From UBA7672 sp963784415 (lineage in GTDB: Bacteria; Pseudomonadota; Alphaproteobacteria; Caulobacterales; Hyphomonadaceae), in contig CAWARK010000016.1 in the NCBI GenBank assembly GCA_963784415.1, positions 124,001 to 188,000 on the forward strand: a DNA stretch of 64,000 nucleotides. The letters run 5' to 3'. Shown here piece by piece: positions 55,926 through 64,000 of the stretch. Every line of letters begins with the position of its first letter. Within the stretch, counting starts at the first letter, position 1. Position numbers and translations under genes: made by a program. The notes under the pieces were generated by a model. It was not told the DNA's origin, made no database searches, and saw only the letters and a list, made by a program, of their open reading frames with translations.

Positions 55926-56097
55926 CTTGCAAAACCCATTGGTTTCAACGCCGGCCCAGCTGGGTCCGGCAATAGCCGAAGTGACCTGAACTGGCCACAA
56001 CAGGGCGGCGGAACGATGGCAGGACTACAGCAATGCGCTGTCGGCCAAATGACAGGCGTGCGGCAAGGCTGCCGGAAAATTGTTCCGGCAGAAGGCG

Positions 56098-57090
56098 CTA
56101 CAGCATCGCCGGAATGACGCGGTCGGGCGGCTTGTGGCCGTCGGCGAAGGTCTTGATGTTGATGATGACTTTCTCGCCCATGTCGATCCGGCCCTCGAGG
56201 GTGGCGGAGGACATGTGGGGGAGGACCACCACATTGCGCAGCGCCTTGAGGCGCGGGTTGAGGTTGGGCTCGTTCTCGAACACGTCGAGACCGGCGCCGG
56301 CGATCTCGCCTGCTTCGAGCGCGCGGATCAGGGCGGCTTCGTCGATCACCTCGCCGCGCGCCGTGTTCACCAGATAGGCGTCGGGCTTCATCAGCTTGAT
56401 GCGGCGCGCCGACAGCAGGTGGAAAGTCGCGGGCGTGTGCGGGCAGTTGATGGAGACGATGTCCATCCGCGCCAGCATCTGGTCGAGGCTCTCCCAGTAG
56501 GTTGCCTCAAGCTCTTCAGCGACGGCCGGGCGGACCGGCTTGCGGTTGTGATAGTGGATCTGCAGGCCGAACGCCTTTGCGCGGCGCGCAACCGCCGTGC
56601 CGATGCGGCCCATGCCGACAATGCCGAGGCGCTTGCCGTAAATGCGGCGGCCCAACATCCAGGTCGGCGACCAGCCAACAAACTGGCCCGATTGCATGGC
56701 GGCGACGCCATCGACGATGCGGCGCGGCACGGCGAGGATCAGGGCCATCGTCATGTCGGCTGTGTCTTCGGTGAGGACGCCCGGCGTGTTGGTGACCGTG
56801 ACGCCGCGCGAGACGCAGGCCTGCACGTCGATATTGTCGACGCCGACGCCGAACTGCGCGATCAGGCGGAGGCGGTCCCCTGCCCGCGCCAGCGTGCGGC
56901 CGTCGATCTTGTCGGTCACGGTCGGCACCAGCACGTCGCAGCGGGTAGCGGCGTCGGCCAGTTGTTCGATCGTCATCGGCGTGTCGGTGGCGTTCAACTC
57001 GACGTCAAACAGCTCGCTCATGCGCGTCTCGACCGGCTCCGGGAGCCGGCGCGTCACGATCACTTTAAGCTTGGGGCGTGACGTCGGCAT
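56098..57090 (-). CDS. D-isomer-specific 2-hydroxyacid dehydrogenase (glyoxylate/hydroxypyruvate reductase-like)
   Basis: A 330-residue NAD(P)-dependent dehydrogenase. The dinucleotide loop is GIVGMGRIGTAVARRA, the substrate-facing GVGVDNID and the catalytic arginine/glutamate/histidine are in NTARGEVID, GLDVFENEPN and LPHMSSATLEG. It would reduce glyoxylate or hydroxypyruvate to a D-hydroxy acid. The start at 57090 begins the conserved lead (MPTSRPKLKVIVTRR); longer readings are unsupported. It diverges from an SH3-domain protein, a pairing common in alphaproteobacterial genomes. Confidence 0.92.
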   Translation of the reverse strand: MPTSRPKLKVIVTRRLPEPVETRMSELFDVELNATDTPMTIEQLADAATRCDVLVPTVTDKIDGRTLARAGDRLRLIAQFGVGVDNIDVQACVSRGVTVTNTPGVLTEDTADMTMALILAVPRRIVDGVAAMQSGQFVGWSPTWMLGRRIYGKRLGIVGMGRIGTAVARRAKAFGLQIHYHNRKPVRPAVAEELEATYWESLDQMLARMDIVSINCPHTPATFHLLSARRIKLMKPDAYLVNTARGEVIDEAALIRALEAGEIAGAGLDVFENEPNLNPRLKALRNVVVLPHMSSATLEGRIDMGEKVIINIKTFADGHKPPDRVIPAML

Positions 57091-57281
57091 TTTACGGAGC
57101 GTTCCTCTTTTTATCTCTTGCGCTTCAGCTGCCCTGTTACGCCCGGTGCGCTTCGCGTCAACGGACGGTCTATCAAAGCAGGGTCGCGGGGCCAACCTTG
57201 GCCGGTGGCGTCGCCTGTAACACCAGTTTCATCGAATTTTTCGTATGTGGTTAAGCACGCTTTCACGCCCCCGTGGTTCTG

Positions 57282-57914
57282 ATGAAGCGTCATCTCCTCA
57301 GCACGAAGGCAAGTCGTTCCGTGAGCCAAAAACGCTGCCGCACTGCTGTTTTCCGTCAGGTTGCTCAGATATTCGGCGCCGCGAGCGTGGCCGTCTGTCT
57401 GGCGGCAGCGCCGGCTTCCGCACAGGACAAGCTTACTCCCGGCAGCTTCAAGGCTTTCGCCAGCAATGGCGTGGAGGCGCGTGTCAGCGATTTTTCGGGA
57501 AAACCCGTGCCGCGCTATGAAAGCCTCCGCTACGACAAGGTGAACGGCCGCGCCGGACCGAGCCCGGACTATCCGGTACGCTGGAATTACGAGCGCGCCG
57601 GCCTGCCGGTGATCGTCGTCCGCGAGAGCAAGGACTGGCGGATGATCCGCGATCCGATGGGCGACGAAGTCTGGATCAACCAGAACCAGCTGGCCCAGCG
57701 CCGCACCGCCATCACCACGGACACCGGCACCGTCTTCCGCGAACCGCGCACGGATGCGGGGCGGATCGCGCGATTTGCTGCAGGTGCGGTGGTGCAGTTG
57801 GGCGACTGCGGCAATGCGTGGTGTCGCGTCGAGGCTGACGGGCGCAAGGGCTGGGTTCAGCGCGGGCATCTGTGGGGCGCGGACGCCCTGCCCGCGGCGC
57901 CCGGAAAGAACTAG
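57282..57914 (+). CDS. Exported SH3 domain-containing protein
   Basis: A 210-residue exported protein with two bacterial SH3-like modules. After a long basic n-region and a signal peptide (ending ASA), the first module runs VPRYESLRYDKVNGRAGPSPDYPVRW with ESKDWRMIRDPMGDEVW, and the second TVFREPRTDAGRIARFAAGAVVQL with CGNAWCRVEADGRKGWV. Proteins of this type are often misnamed aspartyl-tRNA synthetase subunit in databases. ATG 57282 is preferred; GTG 57273 is possible. It probably binds cell-wall peptides. Confidence 0.87.
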   Translation: MKRHLLSTKASRSVSQKRCRTAVFRQVAQIFGAASVAVCLAAAPASAQDKLTPGSFKAFASNGVEARVSDFSGKPVPRYESLRYDKVNGRAGPSPDYPVRWNYERAGLPVIVVRESKDWRMIRDPMGDEVWINQNQLAQRRTAITTDTGTVFREPRTDAGRIARFAAGAVVQLGDCGNAWCRVEADGRKGWVQRGHLWGADALPAAPGKN

Positions 57915-58001
57915 CTTTTTCCTGCTGCTTGAGCCCCCTATCCCCCCGTGTTAACGGGCCTCTCCTTTGCTGAGTTAAAGCATTGGCGGAGCGGCGCGTT
58001 C

Positions 58002-58544
58002 ATGAACCAAGACCCCAACTCCCCCCACAACTTCCACACGCCACAAAGCTCCTACAGCTTTGATGACCTGTTGAAGAGCGGGCACGGCACGCTGTTCGGA
58101 CCCGGCAACGCCCAGCTGCCGATCCCGCCGATGCTGATGCTGGACCGGATCACCGAGATTTCGCTCGACGGCGGCAGCGCCAAACGCGGCCACCTCATTG
58201 CGGAACTGGATATCAATCCCGATCTCTGGTTCTTCAAATGCCACTTCCCGGGGGATCCCGTGATGCCGGGGTGCCTGGGACTGGACGCAATGTGGCAGCT
58301 GGTCGGGTTCTGGCTCGGCTGGTCGGGTTCGCCCGGCAAGGGCCGCGCACTGGGCGTCGGCGAGGTCAAGTTTTCCGGCGAGGTGACGCCGCAGAAGAAG
58401 CTGGTGCGCTACGAAATCGACATCCGCCGCGCCATCCGCGCGAGCCTGACGATGGGCATCGCTGACGGAACCGTGTTTCTGGATGGCGAAAAGATCTACA
58501 CGGCCAAGGACATGAAAGTTGGCTTGAAGAAAATGACCGCGTAG
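58002..58544 (+). CDS. fabA: 3-hydroxyacyl-[ACP] dehydratase/isomerase FabA
   Basis: A 180-residue hot-dog-fold dehydratase. The active-site histidine is in FFKCHFPGDPVMPGCLGLDAM, followed by the conserved aspartate, and GWSGSPGKGRALGVGEVKFSG is the FabA-specific loop that separates it from FabZ. It dehydrates 3-hydroxydecanoyl-ACP and isomerises it to the cis-3 form, starting unsaturated fatty acid synthesis. The ATG at 58002 is chosen; the upstream part of the frame is unconserved. fabB follows 60 bases downstream, the normal fabAB operon. Confidence 0.96.
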   Translation: MNQDPNSPHNFHTPQSSYSFDDLLKSGHGTLFGPGNAQLPIPPMLMLDRITEISLDGGSAKRGHLIAELDINPDLWFFKCHFPGDPVMPGCLGLDAMWQLVGFWLGWSGSPGKGRALGVGEVKFSGEVTPQKKLVRYEIDIRRAIRASLTMGIADGTVFLDGEKIYTAKDMKVGLKKMTA

Positions 58545-58604
58545 CATTTGGACCGATCGGTCCGCCTGCCGGTTTGCGTACGAATTTTAGGGGAGTGACT
58601 CGCG

Positions 58605-59846
58605 ATGGCCGCTACTGGCCCCGACCTGCGCAGGGTGGTGATCACCGGGATGGGCATCGTCTCGTCCATCGGCGACACGATCAAGGACGTCACCGACAGC
58701 CTGAAGCATGGCCGGTCGGGCATCTCCTTCATCCAGGAATACGCGGACAAAGGCTTCAAGTCGCAGGTCGCCGGCAAGCCCAACGCGATGCCGGAAGATC
58801 ATGTCGACAAGCGCGCGATGCGCTTCATGGGCGATGGCGCCGGCTGGTGCCACATGTCGATGACGCAGGCGATCGCGGACGCGGGCCTCGACGAGAGCAT
58901 CATTTCCAACCCGCGCACGGGACTCATTGTCGGCACCGGCGGTCCGTCCACGCGCGCCATCGTGGCGGCGGCGGATTCGACGCGCGAAAAAGGTTCGCCG
59001 CGCCGCATCGGGCCGTTCGCCGTGCCCAAGGCGATGTCGTCGACCGCATCGGCGACGCTCTCCACCCTCTTCAAGATTCTCGGCGTGAACTATTCGATCT
59101 CGTCGGCCTGCACGACCTCGCTGCATTGCGTGGGCGCGGCGACCGAACAGATCCAGTGGGGCAAGCAGGACGTGATGTTCGCCGGCGGCGGCGAAGAACT
59201 CGACTGGACGCTGTCCTGCCTGTTCGACGGGCTCGGCGCCATGTCGTCGAAATACAATGCCGAACCGCACCGCGCCTCGCGCGCGTATGACGCTGATCGC
59301 GATGGCTTCGTGATCGCGGGCGGCGCCGGCATGGTGGTGCTGGAAGAATACGAGCACGCCAAGAAACGCGGCGCGACGATCTATGGCGAAGTGGTCGGCT
59401 ATGGCGCGACCTCGGATGGCTACGACATGGTCGCGCCGTCAGGCGAAGGCGCGGCACGGGCGATGCGCCTTGCCATGGCCCAGGCCGGGGCCAAGCCGGA
59501 CTATCTCAACCCGCACGCCACCTCGACGCCGGTCGGCGACGTGAAGGAACTGGAAGCCGTCCGCGAAGTCTTCGGCCAGGAAGCGGCCGACCAGCCGATG
59601 ATCTCCGCCACCAAGTCGATGACGGGCCACTGCCTCGGCGGCGCGGGCGTGCAGGAGCTGATCTACTCGCTGCTCATGATGAAGGAGCGTTTCATTGCTC
59701 CCTCGATCAACATCGAGAAGCTCGATCCCCTCGCCTACGGCGTCAACATCATCCGCGAGGCGCGCGAAGCCATCATCAAGATGGCGATGTCGAACTCGTT
59801 CGGCTTCGGCGGAACGAACGGCTCGATCATGGTGGCGAAGGTCTGA
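58605..59846 (+). CDS. fabB: Beta-ketoacyl-ACP synthase I FabB
   Basis: A 413-residue condensing enzyme. The catalytic triad is the cysteine in SSACTTSLHCVG and the histidines in NPHATSTPVGD and MTGHCLGGAG. GGGEELDWTLSCLFD is typical of FabB rather than FabF. It elongates cis-3-decenoyl-ACP made by FabA. The start at 58605 follows GGGGAGTGA. It is intact and full length. In many alphaproteobacteria fabI follows directly; here about 4 kb intervenes. Confidence 0.96.
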   Translation: MAATGPDLRRVVITGMGIVSSIGDTIKDVTDSLKHGRSGISFIQEYADKGFKSQVAGKPNAMPEDHVDKRAMRFMGDGAGWCHMSMTQAIADAGLDESIISNPRTGLIVGTGGPSTRAIVAAADSTREKGSPRRIGPFAVPKAMSSTASATLSTLFKILGVNYSISSACTTSLHCVGAATEQIQWGKQDVMFAGGGEELDWTLSCLFDGLGAMSSKYNAEPHRASRAYDADRDGFVIAGGAGMVVLEEYEHAKKRGATIYGEVVGYGATSDGYDMVAPSGEGAARAMRLAMAQAGAKPDYLNPHATSTPVGDVKELEAVREVFGQEAADQPMISATKSMTGHCLGGAGVQELIYSLLMMKERFIAPSINIEKLDPLAYGVNIIREAREAIIKMAMSNSFGFGGTNGSIMVAKV

Positions 59847-59930
59847 TCCGGCCAGCGCCGATCTACTCTGGGTCGATCGCACATCCGTTTGCCTTCGCGC
59901 CCAAATCCAGCCGGCGCATGAGGGGGAGCA

Positions 59931-60512
59931 ATGCCGCGTATCTCTGGAATGCTGAAGGTTGGCGAAGCCAGCCTCGCTGCTGGCGCTCTGCTGAAACGAC
60001 AGCAGGGTTCAAGCGCAAGCTATGTCTGGATCCAGCTGGCCTTCATGTTGGGCGGTCTTGCGGCTGGACTGCTTGCAAGCCTCTTTGTCGTTGGCGGGAT
60101 ATCCCGCAATGGCGGTTTGGGCGCGTTCGTCGGACTGCTCGCCGGCACGCTTGCCTACTGGCGGGTTCGGCGGCGTTTGGTGACCGCGCGTTTCAAACAG
60201 GAGTTTCAGGACCGGCAACAGACGCTTGACTTGCCGATCCGCGTTGAAATCTCTGAAGCCTGTTTGACGTACGAGGTCGGTGGCGTGACGCAGCTTGCCC
60301 GATGGCCGGTGGTGGACGAGCTGTTTCGTAGCCACGGGTATTGGATATTTCATGCGCAGGCCCATGCGATGTTTGCTCCTCAGCGGCTGTTTTTGAACGA
60401 AGACGAAGAACGGCAATTTATCAGGTTGGCCCTCTCACACATGAGTTCTGAGGCGCGCGACAGGAGCGCTGACGCTGTGCGTTTCGTCGATTCAAAAGGC
60501 GTGGGGGCGTAG
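59931..60512 (+). CDS. YcxB-like domain membrane protein
   Basis: A 193-residue protein with two membrane helices (about residues 32-54 and 59-75) and a C-terminal YcxB-like domain, where RVEISEACLTYEVGG and the WPVVDELFRSHGYWIFHAQAHAM segment match that family's beta strands. Members are of unknown function and often encoded near ABC or fatty acid genes. The ATG at 59931 has GGGGGAG four bases upstream; ATG 59949 is an alternative. It may be co-transcribed with fabAB. Confidence 0.75.
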   Translation: MPRISGMLKVGEASLAAGALLKRQQGSSASYVWIQLAFMLGGLAAGLLASLFVVGGISRNGGLGAFVGLLAGTLAYWRVRRRLVTARFKQEFQDRQQTLDLPIRVEISEACLTYEVGGVTQLARWPVVDELFRSHGYWIFHAQAHAMFAPQRLFLNEDEERQFIRLALSHMSSEARDRSADAVRFVDSKGVGA

Positions 60513-60582
60513 GCGCCTTAGGCGTTTTCGGAACGCGCTCGCCTCCTCCCGCATTCCGATAGTGCCGGAACAGGAGAGAGCG

Positions 60583-60711
60583 ATGCCGCGTGGCGACAAG
60601 TCGAAATACACCGACAAGCAGATCCGCAGGGCCGAGGGCATCGAGGAAAGCTACTAGAAGCGCGGCATTTCGAAGAAGGTCGCCGCGACGCGCAAGCGTC
60701 GCGGGACGTAA
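60583..60711 (+). pseudogene. Small basic protein gene with in-frame TAG (plasmid stabilization protein-like)
   Basis: ATG 60583 has a good GGAGAG ribosome site. The first 24 codons (MPRGDKSKYTDKQIRRAEGI, then EESY) match the start of a small family annotated as plasmid stabilization proteins, which continues EKRGVSKKEAE. Here TAG at 60655-60657 stands where GAG would be, and the frame then continues KRGISKKVAATRKRRGT to TAA at 60709. The stop could be a true nonsense change or a sequence error. The end is also shorter than in the family. Confidence 0.65.
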
Positions 60712-60714
60712 TCG

Positions 60715-61287
60715 CTAGCGCCCGTTGGGCGGCATCACCTTGATGTCGGTGTGAAGCGCCGTGCCGCCATCGGGCATGACCTTGAGATCCGTCGTGTTGA
60801 TGAACAGGCCCATCGGCAGGACGGATTGCGAGCCGGTGTCGTCGACGCCATAGGCGTAGCAGACGGCGGTGACGCTGACGCGGCCGCTGAGCGCGCCGCC
60901 GGCGAGCGCCTGTGTGACGCCATCGAGGGCGGCGTTGTTCAGAACGTCGAAGACATACTGGCTCGACTGGGTGGTTGCGGCGCTGGTTTCGAAGGCGCGC
61001 TGGACGAGGACGGGTTCCTTGCCGCCGGGCGGGTAATAGAGCACGTCGATGCGCGCGCGCACGGCGACTCCCTGCCCCGTCAGTGGCGCAACGAGCGTGG
61101 AGTTGGGAGAACTGCCTAAAGCGTCGCTCGAGCGAGCGCCGCTCTCTCCCTCGACAGGCGAAACGCGCTCGTATTCCTGTGCCTCGACCATCGGCAGGGC
61201 GGACTGCAGCGCCATGCCGGACGCTATTCCGGCAGCGAGACGGCGCATGCGCCCGATCGTTTCCATGCGGCGGCGGGCATCCGGCAT
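60715..61287 (-). CDS. Exported protein of unknown function in AAA/TPR cassette
   Basis: A 190-residue protein. The N-terminus is basic and then hydrophobic (MRRLAAGIASGMALQSALPM), consistent with an export signal ending near VEA. The mature part is beta-rich (VAVRARIDVLYYPPGGKEPVLVQ, SGRVSVTAVCYAYGVDDTG) with a single cysteine. I recognise no family. The start at 61287 has a perfect GGAGGA ribosome site; GTG/ATG at 61350 is less likely. It is downstream of the TPR and AAA genes on the same strand, with 111 bases between. Confidence 0.65.
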   Translation of the reverse strand: MPDARRRMETIGRMRRLAAGIASGMALQSALPMVEAQEYERVSPVEGESGARSSDALGSSPNSTLVAPLTGQGVAVRARIDVLYYPPGGKEPVLVQRAFETSAATTQSSQYVFDVLNNAALDGVTQALAGGALSGRVSVTAVCYAYGVDDTGSQSVLPMGLFINTTDLKVMPDGGTALHTDIKVMPPNGR

Positions 61288-61398
61288 CACGTCCTCCTCA
61301 ACGTCTTCCCAGTGTCGGTGTGGCCGGTCAATGTCGCGGAGTGATGCCAACGCTTCGCAAATCAGTCGCAGTTTGTCGCCGTGACCTGACGGGCACGG

Positions 61399-62397
61399 TC
61401 AGAATTTCGGCAGGGAGATACGCCGCAAGTCGCGCTGGATCTGGAAGCGCGCCGCGATCGAAATGAAATAGCTGGCCAGCGCATAGAGGAGCGCAAGGAT
61501 GGCCCCTGCCGACACGACGACAAGCGGCCGGACGCCCGCCGCGATGCGCGCGACATCATACGTCAGCGACAGAAACAGCACCACGCCGATCATGCACATC
61601 GGCAGGAGCACCGTCACCAGCCCGCGGCGGTCCATCTCCACGATCCAGTCGACCAGTGGCAGGAAGGGCCGGAGCCACGCGCGCGAGCGCGCGCGGGCGC
61701 GAACCAACAGCCGCATGATCCTCGGATCGCCGGGAGACAGGCGCAGCGCTTCGAGCGCGAGTTCATAGGCCTCGACCGGTTGGCGACGCTTGATCGCGCA
61801 TTCAGCAAGGATGGTGAACACCTCGGGCCGCGTCGGATCAAGTTGCATGGCGCGCTGGGCGAGGGATTCGGCAGCCGCATAGTCCCACTGCGACAGACGC
61901 AGCGAGGCGACGTTCAGCAGTTCATAGGCGCTGCTTGCGAATCGTTCGGCGTCGTCAAAGAGGTCGCGCGCGGCGACAGCCTGACGCATCAGCTCCAGGC
62001 CCTTCGCCTTGCGATAGGCGTTGGAATTGAAGCGCGCGATGGCGAGGTTGAACAGGGCGTCGGAATCGTCCGGGCTTTCGGAGGCGGCTTCCTCGGCCAG
62101 CTGGAGCTGTTCGTCGCGGGCCTGTTTGCCCTTGCCGGCGCGCTGCAGGGCAAAGGTGAGCGTCGACTTGACCAGCGGGTCGTCGGGGCTGATGGCGGCG
62201 GCGGCGCGTGCCGTCTCGAGGCCCGCCTTCCTGTCATCGTCTTCGAAGCGACAGCGGGCGGCAAGCGCCAGCGCGCGCGCATTGTTGGGATCCTCCGCCA
62301 GCAATGTGCGCACCCGCGCCTCGGCGCCGCGATAATTGCCCGCGCGCATCAGGGCGATCACGGCGCTTTCACTGGCGACGCGGTCGAACCCGTCCAT
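61399..62397 (-). CDS. TPR-repeat protein with C-terminal membrane helices
   Basis: A 332-residue protein. Residues about 1-230 form alpha-helical tetratricopeptide-like repeats (AEDPNNARALALAARCRF, SPDDSDALFNLAIARFN, DPTRPEVFTILAECAIKRRQ), and two membrane helices follow (VLLPMCMIGVVLFLSLTY and LVVVSAGAILALLYALASYF) before a basic end. The TPR face should be cytoplasmic. It lies eight bases after the AAA ATPase gene, so the two are co-translated and probably interact, the TPR protein anchoring the ATPase at the membrane. That is inference. Confidence 0.78.
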   Translation of the reverse strand: MDGFDRVASESAVIALMRAGNYRGAEARVRTLLAEDPNNARALALAARCRFEDDDRKAGLETARAAAAISPDDPLVKSTLTFALQRAGKGKQARDEQLQLAEEAASESPDDSDALFNLAIARFNSNAYRKAKGLELMRQAVAARDLFDDAERFASSAYELLNVASLRLSQWDYAAAESLAQRAMQLDPTRPEVFTILAECAIKRRQPVEAYELALEALRLSPGDPRIMRLLVRARARSRAWLRPFLPLVDWIVEMDRRGLVTVLLPMCMIGVVLFLSLTYDVARIAAGVRPLVVVSAGAILALLYALASYFISIAARFQIQRDLRRISLPKF

Positions 62398-62405
62398 GGC
62401 GCGGC

Positions 62406-63758
62406 CTATTTCGCGTGCTTGTCGAGGAAGGCGGTGACGTCGTCATAGAGGCCGCCCTCATTCGAATACTTCGCGTAGTTGCGCGCCTGGCTGAGCCATT
62501 CCAGCGTCGTCGGCTTGCGCGATTTCGTCGCCTCCGAGAGATGCTTCTGCCGGATCGGCGCGACTTCTCCGCTGTCGAGGCTTTCCTCGATCGCGAAGTC
62601 GCAGGCCTCATCGACCAAGCCGACGAGATCCGCGCCGGAGAAGCCGGACGTCGCCTGCGCGATCGGATCGAGGTTCACATTGTCCTGCGGGCGGTCCTTC
62701 ATCGCCATGCCAAGGATGGCGAGACGCGCGTCGCGATCCGGCGGCGGCACGAAGATGACGCGGTCAAAGCGGCCGGGGCGGCGGAAGGCGGTGTCGATCG
62801 CCCACGGCGTGTTGGTGGCGGCAAGAACCAGCACGCCTTCATTGCTCGCGTTGACGCCGTCCATCTCGTTCAGGAAGGTCGAGACGAGGCTCGCGCCATG
62901 ATCGGCATGACCGAAGCGACGACGGGCGGCGAGCGCCTCGATCTCGTCGAAGAACAGCACGGCGGGCTTGGCGGCGCGGGCGTTCTCGAACGCCGCCGCC
63001 AGGCGCTTTTCGGACTGGCCAATATACATGTCCAAAACTTCAGCAATCTCGATGGAGATGAACTCCGCCCCCACCTCCCCCGCCGTCGCCCGCGCGATCA
63101 TCGTCTTGCCGCAGCCGGGCGGGCCATAAAGCAGCACGCCGCCGCCGGCCTTGCGCTTGAACTTCGAGAACAGCGACGGGTTGCGGAAAGGCTGGATGAT
63201 CTTGCGCGAGATATCCTTCTTGACGTCTTCGAGGCCGCCGACATCGGCGAACGTCTTGGGATCACGGCCGAGCCGGTTGATCGGCGCATCTTCGTCCGCC
63301 GTCGCAACAGGTCGCGGGCCGCGCAGGTTGACGACATTGTTTCCAGCCGCCGCCTGTCTCGGCGCGAGAGCGGCTTCCAGTGTTTCTTCTTTGAGTACGG
63401 GATCAGCCGCAATGGCAGCGCTGTAGGCATCGGCCGCTTCGCCGGTGCGGCCGCTTTCGAGCAGCAGGCTTGCGCGCGCAATGCCGAGCCTGGGCTCGGT
63501 TCCCTCAAGCCAGCGGAGAGCGCCGGGCGTCTCGCCCATTTCGGCCAGAAAGTCCGAGGCTGCGATCCGGGCGTCCGTGTCGTAGGCAGCGGGTTGGGCG
63601 CCTGCGAGCCAGCGAACAGCTTCTTCGGGCTCCACCGCTTCCTCGGCGGCGCGGATCACCGCCTTGAGAAGTCCGCTCTTTCCGGGAGCAAGGCTCGCCG
63701 CTTCGATCAGATCGCCAAGTTCGCTCAACGTCCCATCCCTTTTGCCGCTGCGCGCCAT
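62406..63758 (-). CDS. AAA family ATPase with N-terminal helical (TPR-like) region
   Basis: A 450-residue protein. The first 150 residues are helical with TPR-like pairs. The AAA domain follows a linker: Walker A GPPGCGKTMIARA, Walker B PAVLFFDEIEALA, sensor 1 VLAATNTPWAID and the arginine fingers in FRRPGRFDRV. The build is like Cdc48/SpoVK-class or FtsH-type AAA modules but with no protease motif, so it is more likely a protein-remodelling chaperone. Start ATG 63758 is chosen over 63797. It is divergent from fabI and first in the three-gene minus-strand cassette. Confidence 0.82.
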   Translation of the reverse strand: MARSGKRDGTLSELGDLIEAASLAPGKSGLLKAVIRAAEEAVEPEEAVRWLAGAQPAAYDTDARIAASDFLAEMGETPGALRWLEGTEPRLGIARASLLLESGRTGEAADAYSAAIAADPVLKEETLEAALAPRQAAAGNNVVNLRGPRPVATADEDAPINRLGRDPKTFADVGGLEDVKKDISRKIIQPFRNPSLFSKFKRKAGGGVLLYGPPGCGKTMIARATAGEVGAEFISIEIAEVLDMYIGQSEKRLAAAFENARAAKPAVLFFDEIEALAARRRFGHADHGASLVSTFLNEMDGVNASNEGVLVLAATNTPWAIDTAFRRPGRFDRVIFVPPPDRDARLAILGMAMKDRPQDNVNLDPIAQATSGFSGADLVGLVDEACDFAIEESLDSGEVAPIRQKHLSEATKSRKPTTLEWLSQARNYAKYSNEGGLYDDVTAFLDKHAK

Positions 63759-63842
63759 CCTAGGGCAGCACCGGCCCCCGGCAAGCTTGACTGGCATGGC
63801 GGAGGCCCCTACCCCGCGAACCTCAGCAAAAGGAACGCTTCC

Positions 63843-64000
63843 ATGTCCAAATGGTCCTTCCCCACAGGCGACCTGATGAAGGGCAAGCGCGGCGTCGTGA
63901 TGGGCGTTGCGAACGACAGCTCCATCGCCTGGGGCATCGCGCAGCAGCTCGCCGCGCAGGGCGCGGAGATCGCGTTCACGTATCAGGGCGAGAACCTCGA
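63843..64000 (+). CDS. fabI: Enoyl-[ACP] reductase FabI (partial, runs off the window)
   Basis: The first 52 codons of FabI are present, from ATG 63843 to the window end. The lead MSKWSFPTGDLMKGKRGVVM and the nucleotide-binding VANDSSIAWGIAQQLAAQGA are characteristic of the NADH-dependent enoyl-ACP reductase, which completes each fatty acid elongation round. The promoter must lie in the 84 bases between it and the divergent AAA ATPase gene. It normally follows fabB in relatives; here it is 4 kb further on. Confidence 0.93.
   Translation, partial: MSKWSFPTGDLMKGKRGVVMGVANDSSIAWGIAQQLAAQGAEIAFTYQGENL

Overview
The window is GC-rich, gene-dense bacterial chromosome, most likely from an alphaproteobacterium of the Caulobacterales/Hyphomonadaceae type. 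This is an inference from gene content: a ccmABCDG block divergent from acnA, mtaB-ftsY coupling, DUF1674 and DUF2794 proteins, a CC0125/CC1285-type lipoprotein, fabA-fabB-fabI, and a GANTC cluster with a CtrA-like half-site. I found no tRNA, rRNA, CRISPR array, insertion sequence or prophage.

Layout. 0-10 kb: acetyltransferase, TerC, a Tat-exported molybdenum oxidoreductase pair (iorAB), an FMN reductase divergent from a MarR repressor with a twin-palindrome operator, then the coupled mtaB-ftsY-EamA run. 10-17 kb: a Tat lipoprotein glycoside hydrolase divergent from a flippase, an IspZ/YciB-type protein, a small globin with a NUDIX hydrolase, a MarR protein with a histone-like tail, and ccmABCDG for haem export. 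17-33 kb: aconitase, a DUF1223 protein, a coupled GldA/GldF/GldG/DUF4340 ABC system, a cell-cycle-type regulatory region, BI-1, ThpR, an acyl-CoA synthetase, an S9 peptidase, HtpX and small proteins. 33-34 kb: a repeat-rich gene-free stretch.

34-55 kb: metabolic, transport and secreted-hydrolase genes, among which at least twelve single-base frameshifts break otherwise convincing genes (glk, a KefB-type antiporter, a CDF exporter, a glycosyltransferase, a carboxylesterase, a VOC protein, coaBC, a helicase, a metallo-hydrolase and an SH3-like protein). I saw none in 0-33 kb or 56-64 kb. Because the normally essential coaBC is hit twice with the frame restored, sequence or assembly error in one segment is the simplest explanation, although real decay cannot be excluded from one sequence.

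56-64 kb: a 2-hydroxyacid dehydrogenase divergent from an SH3 protein, then fabA-fabB. The fabI start at the right edge is separated from fabB by about 4 kb holding a YcxB-like protein, a broken small gene and a reverse-strand AAA-ATPase/TPR-membrane/exported-protein cassette of unknown role. That cassette is the best candidate for an uncharacterised system here.
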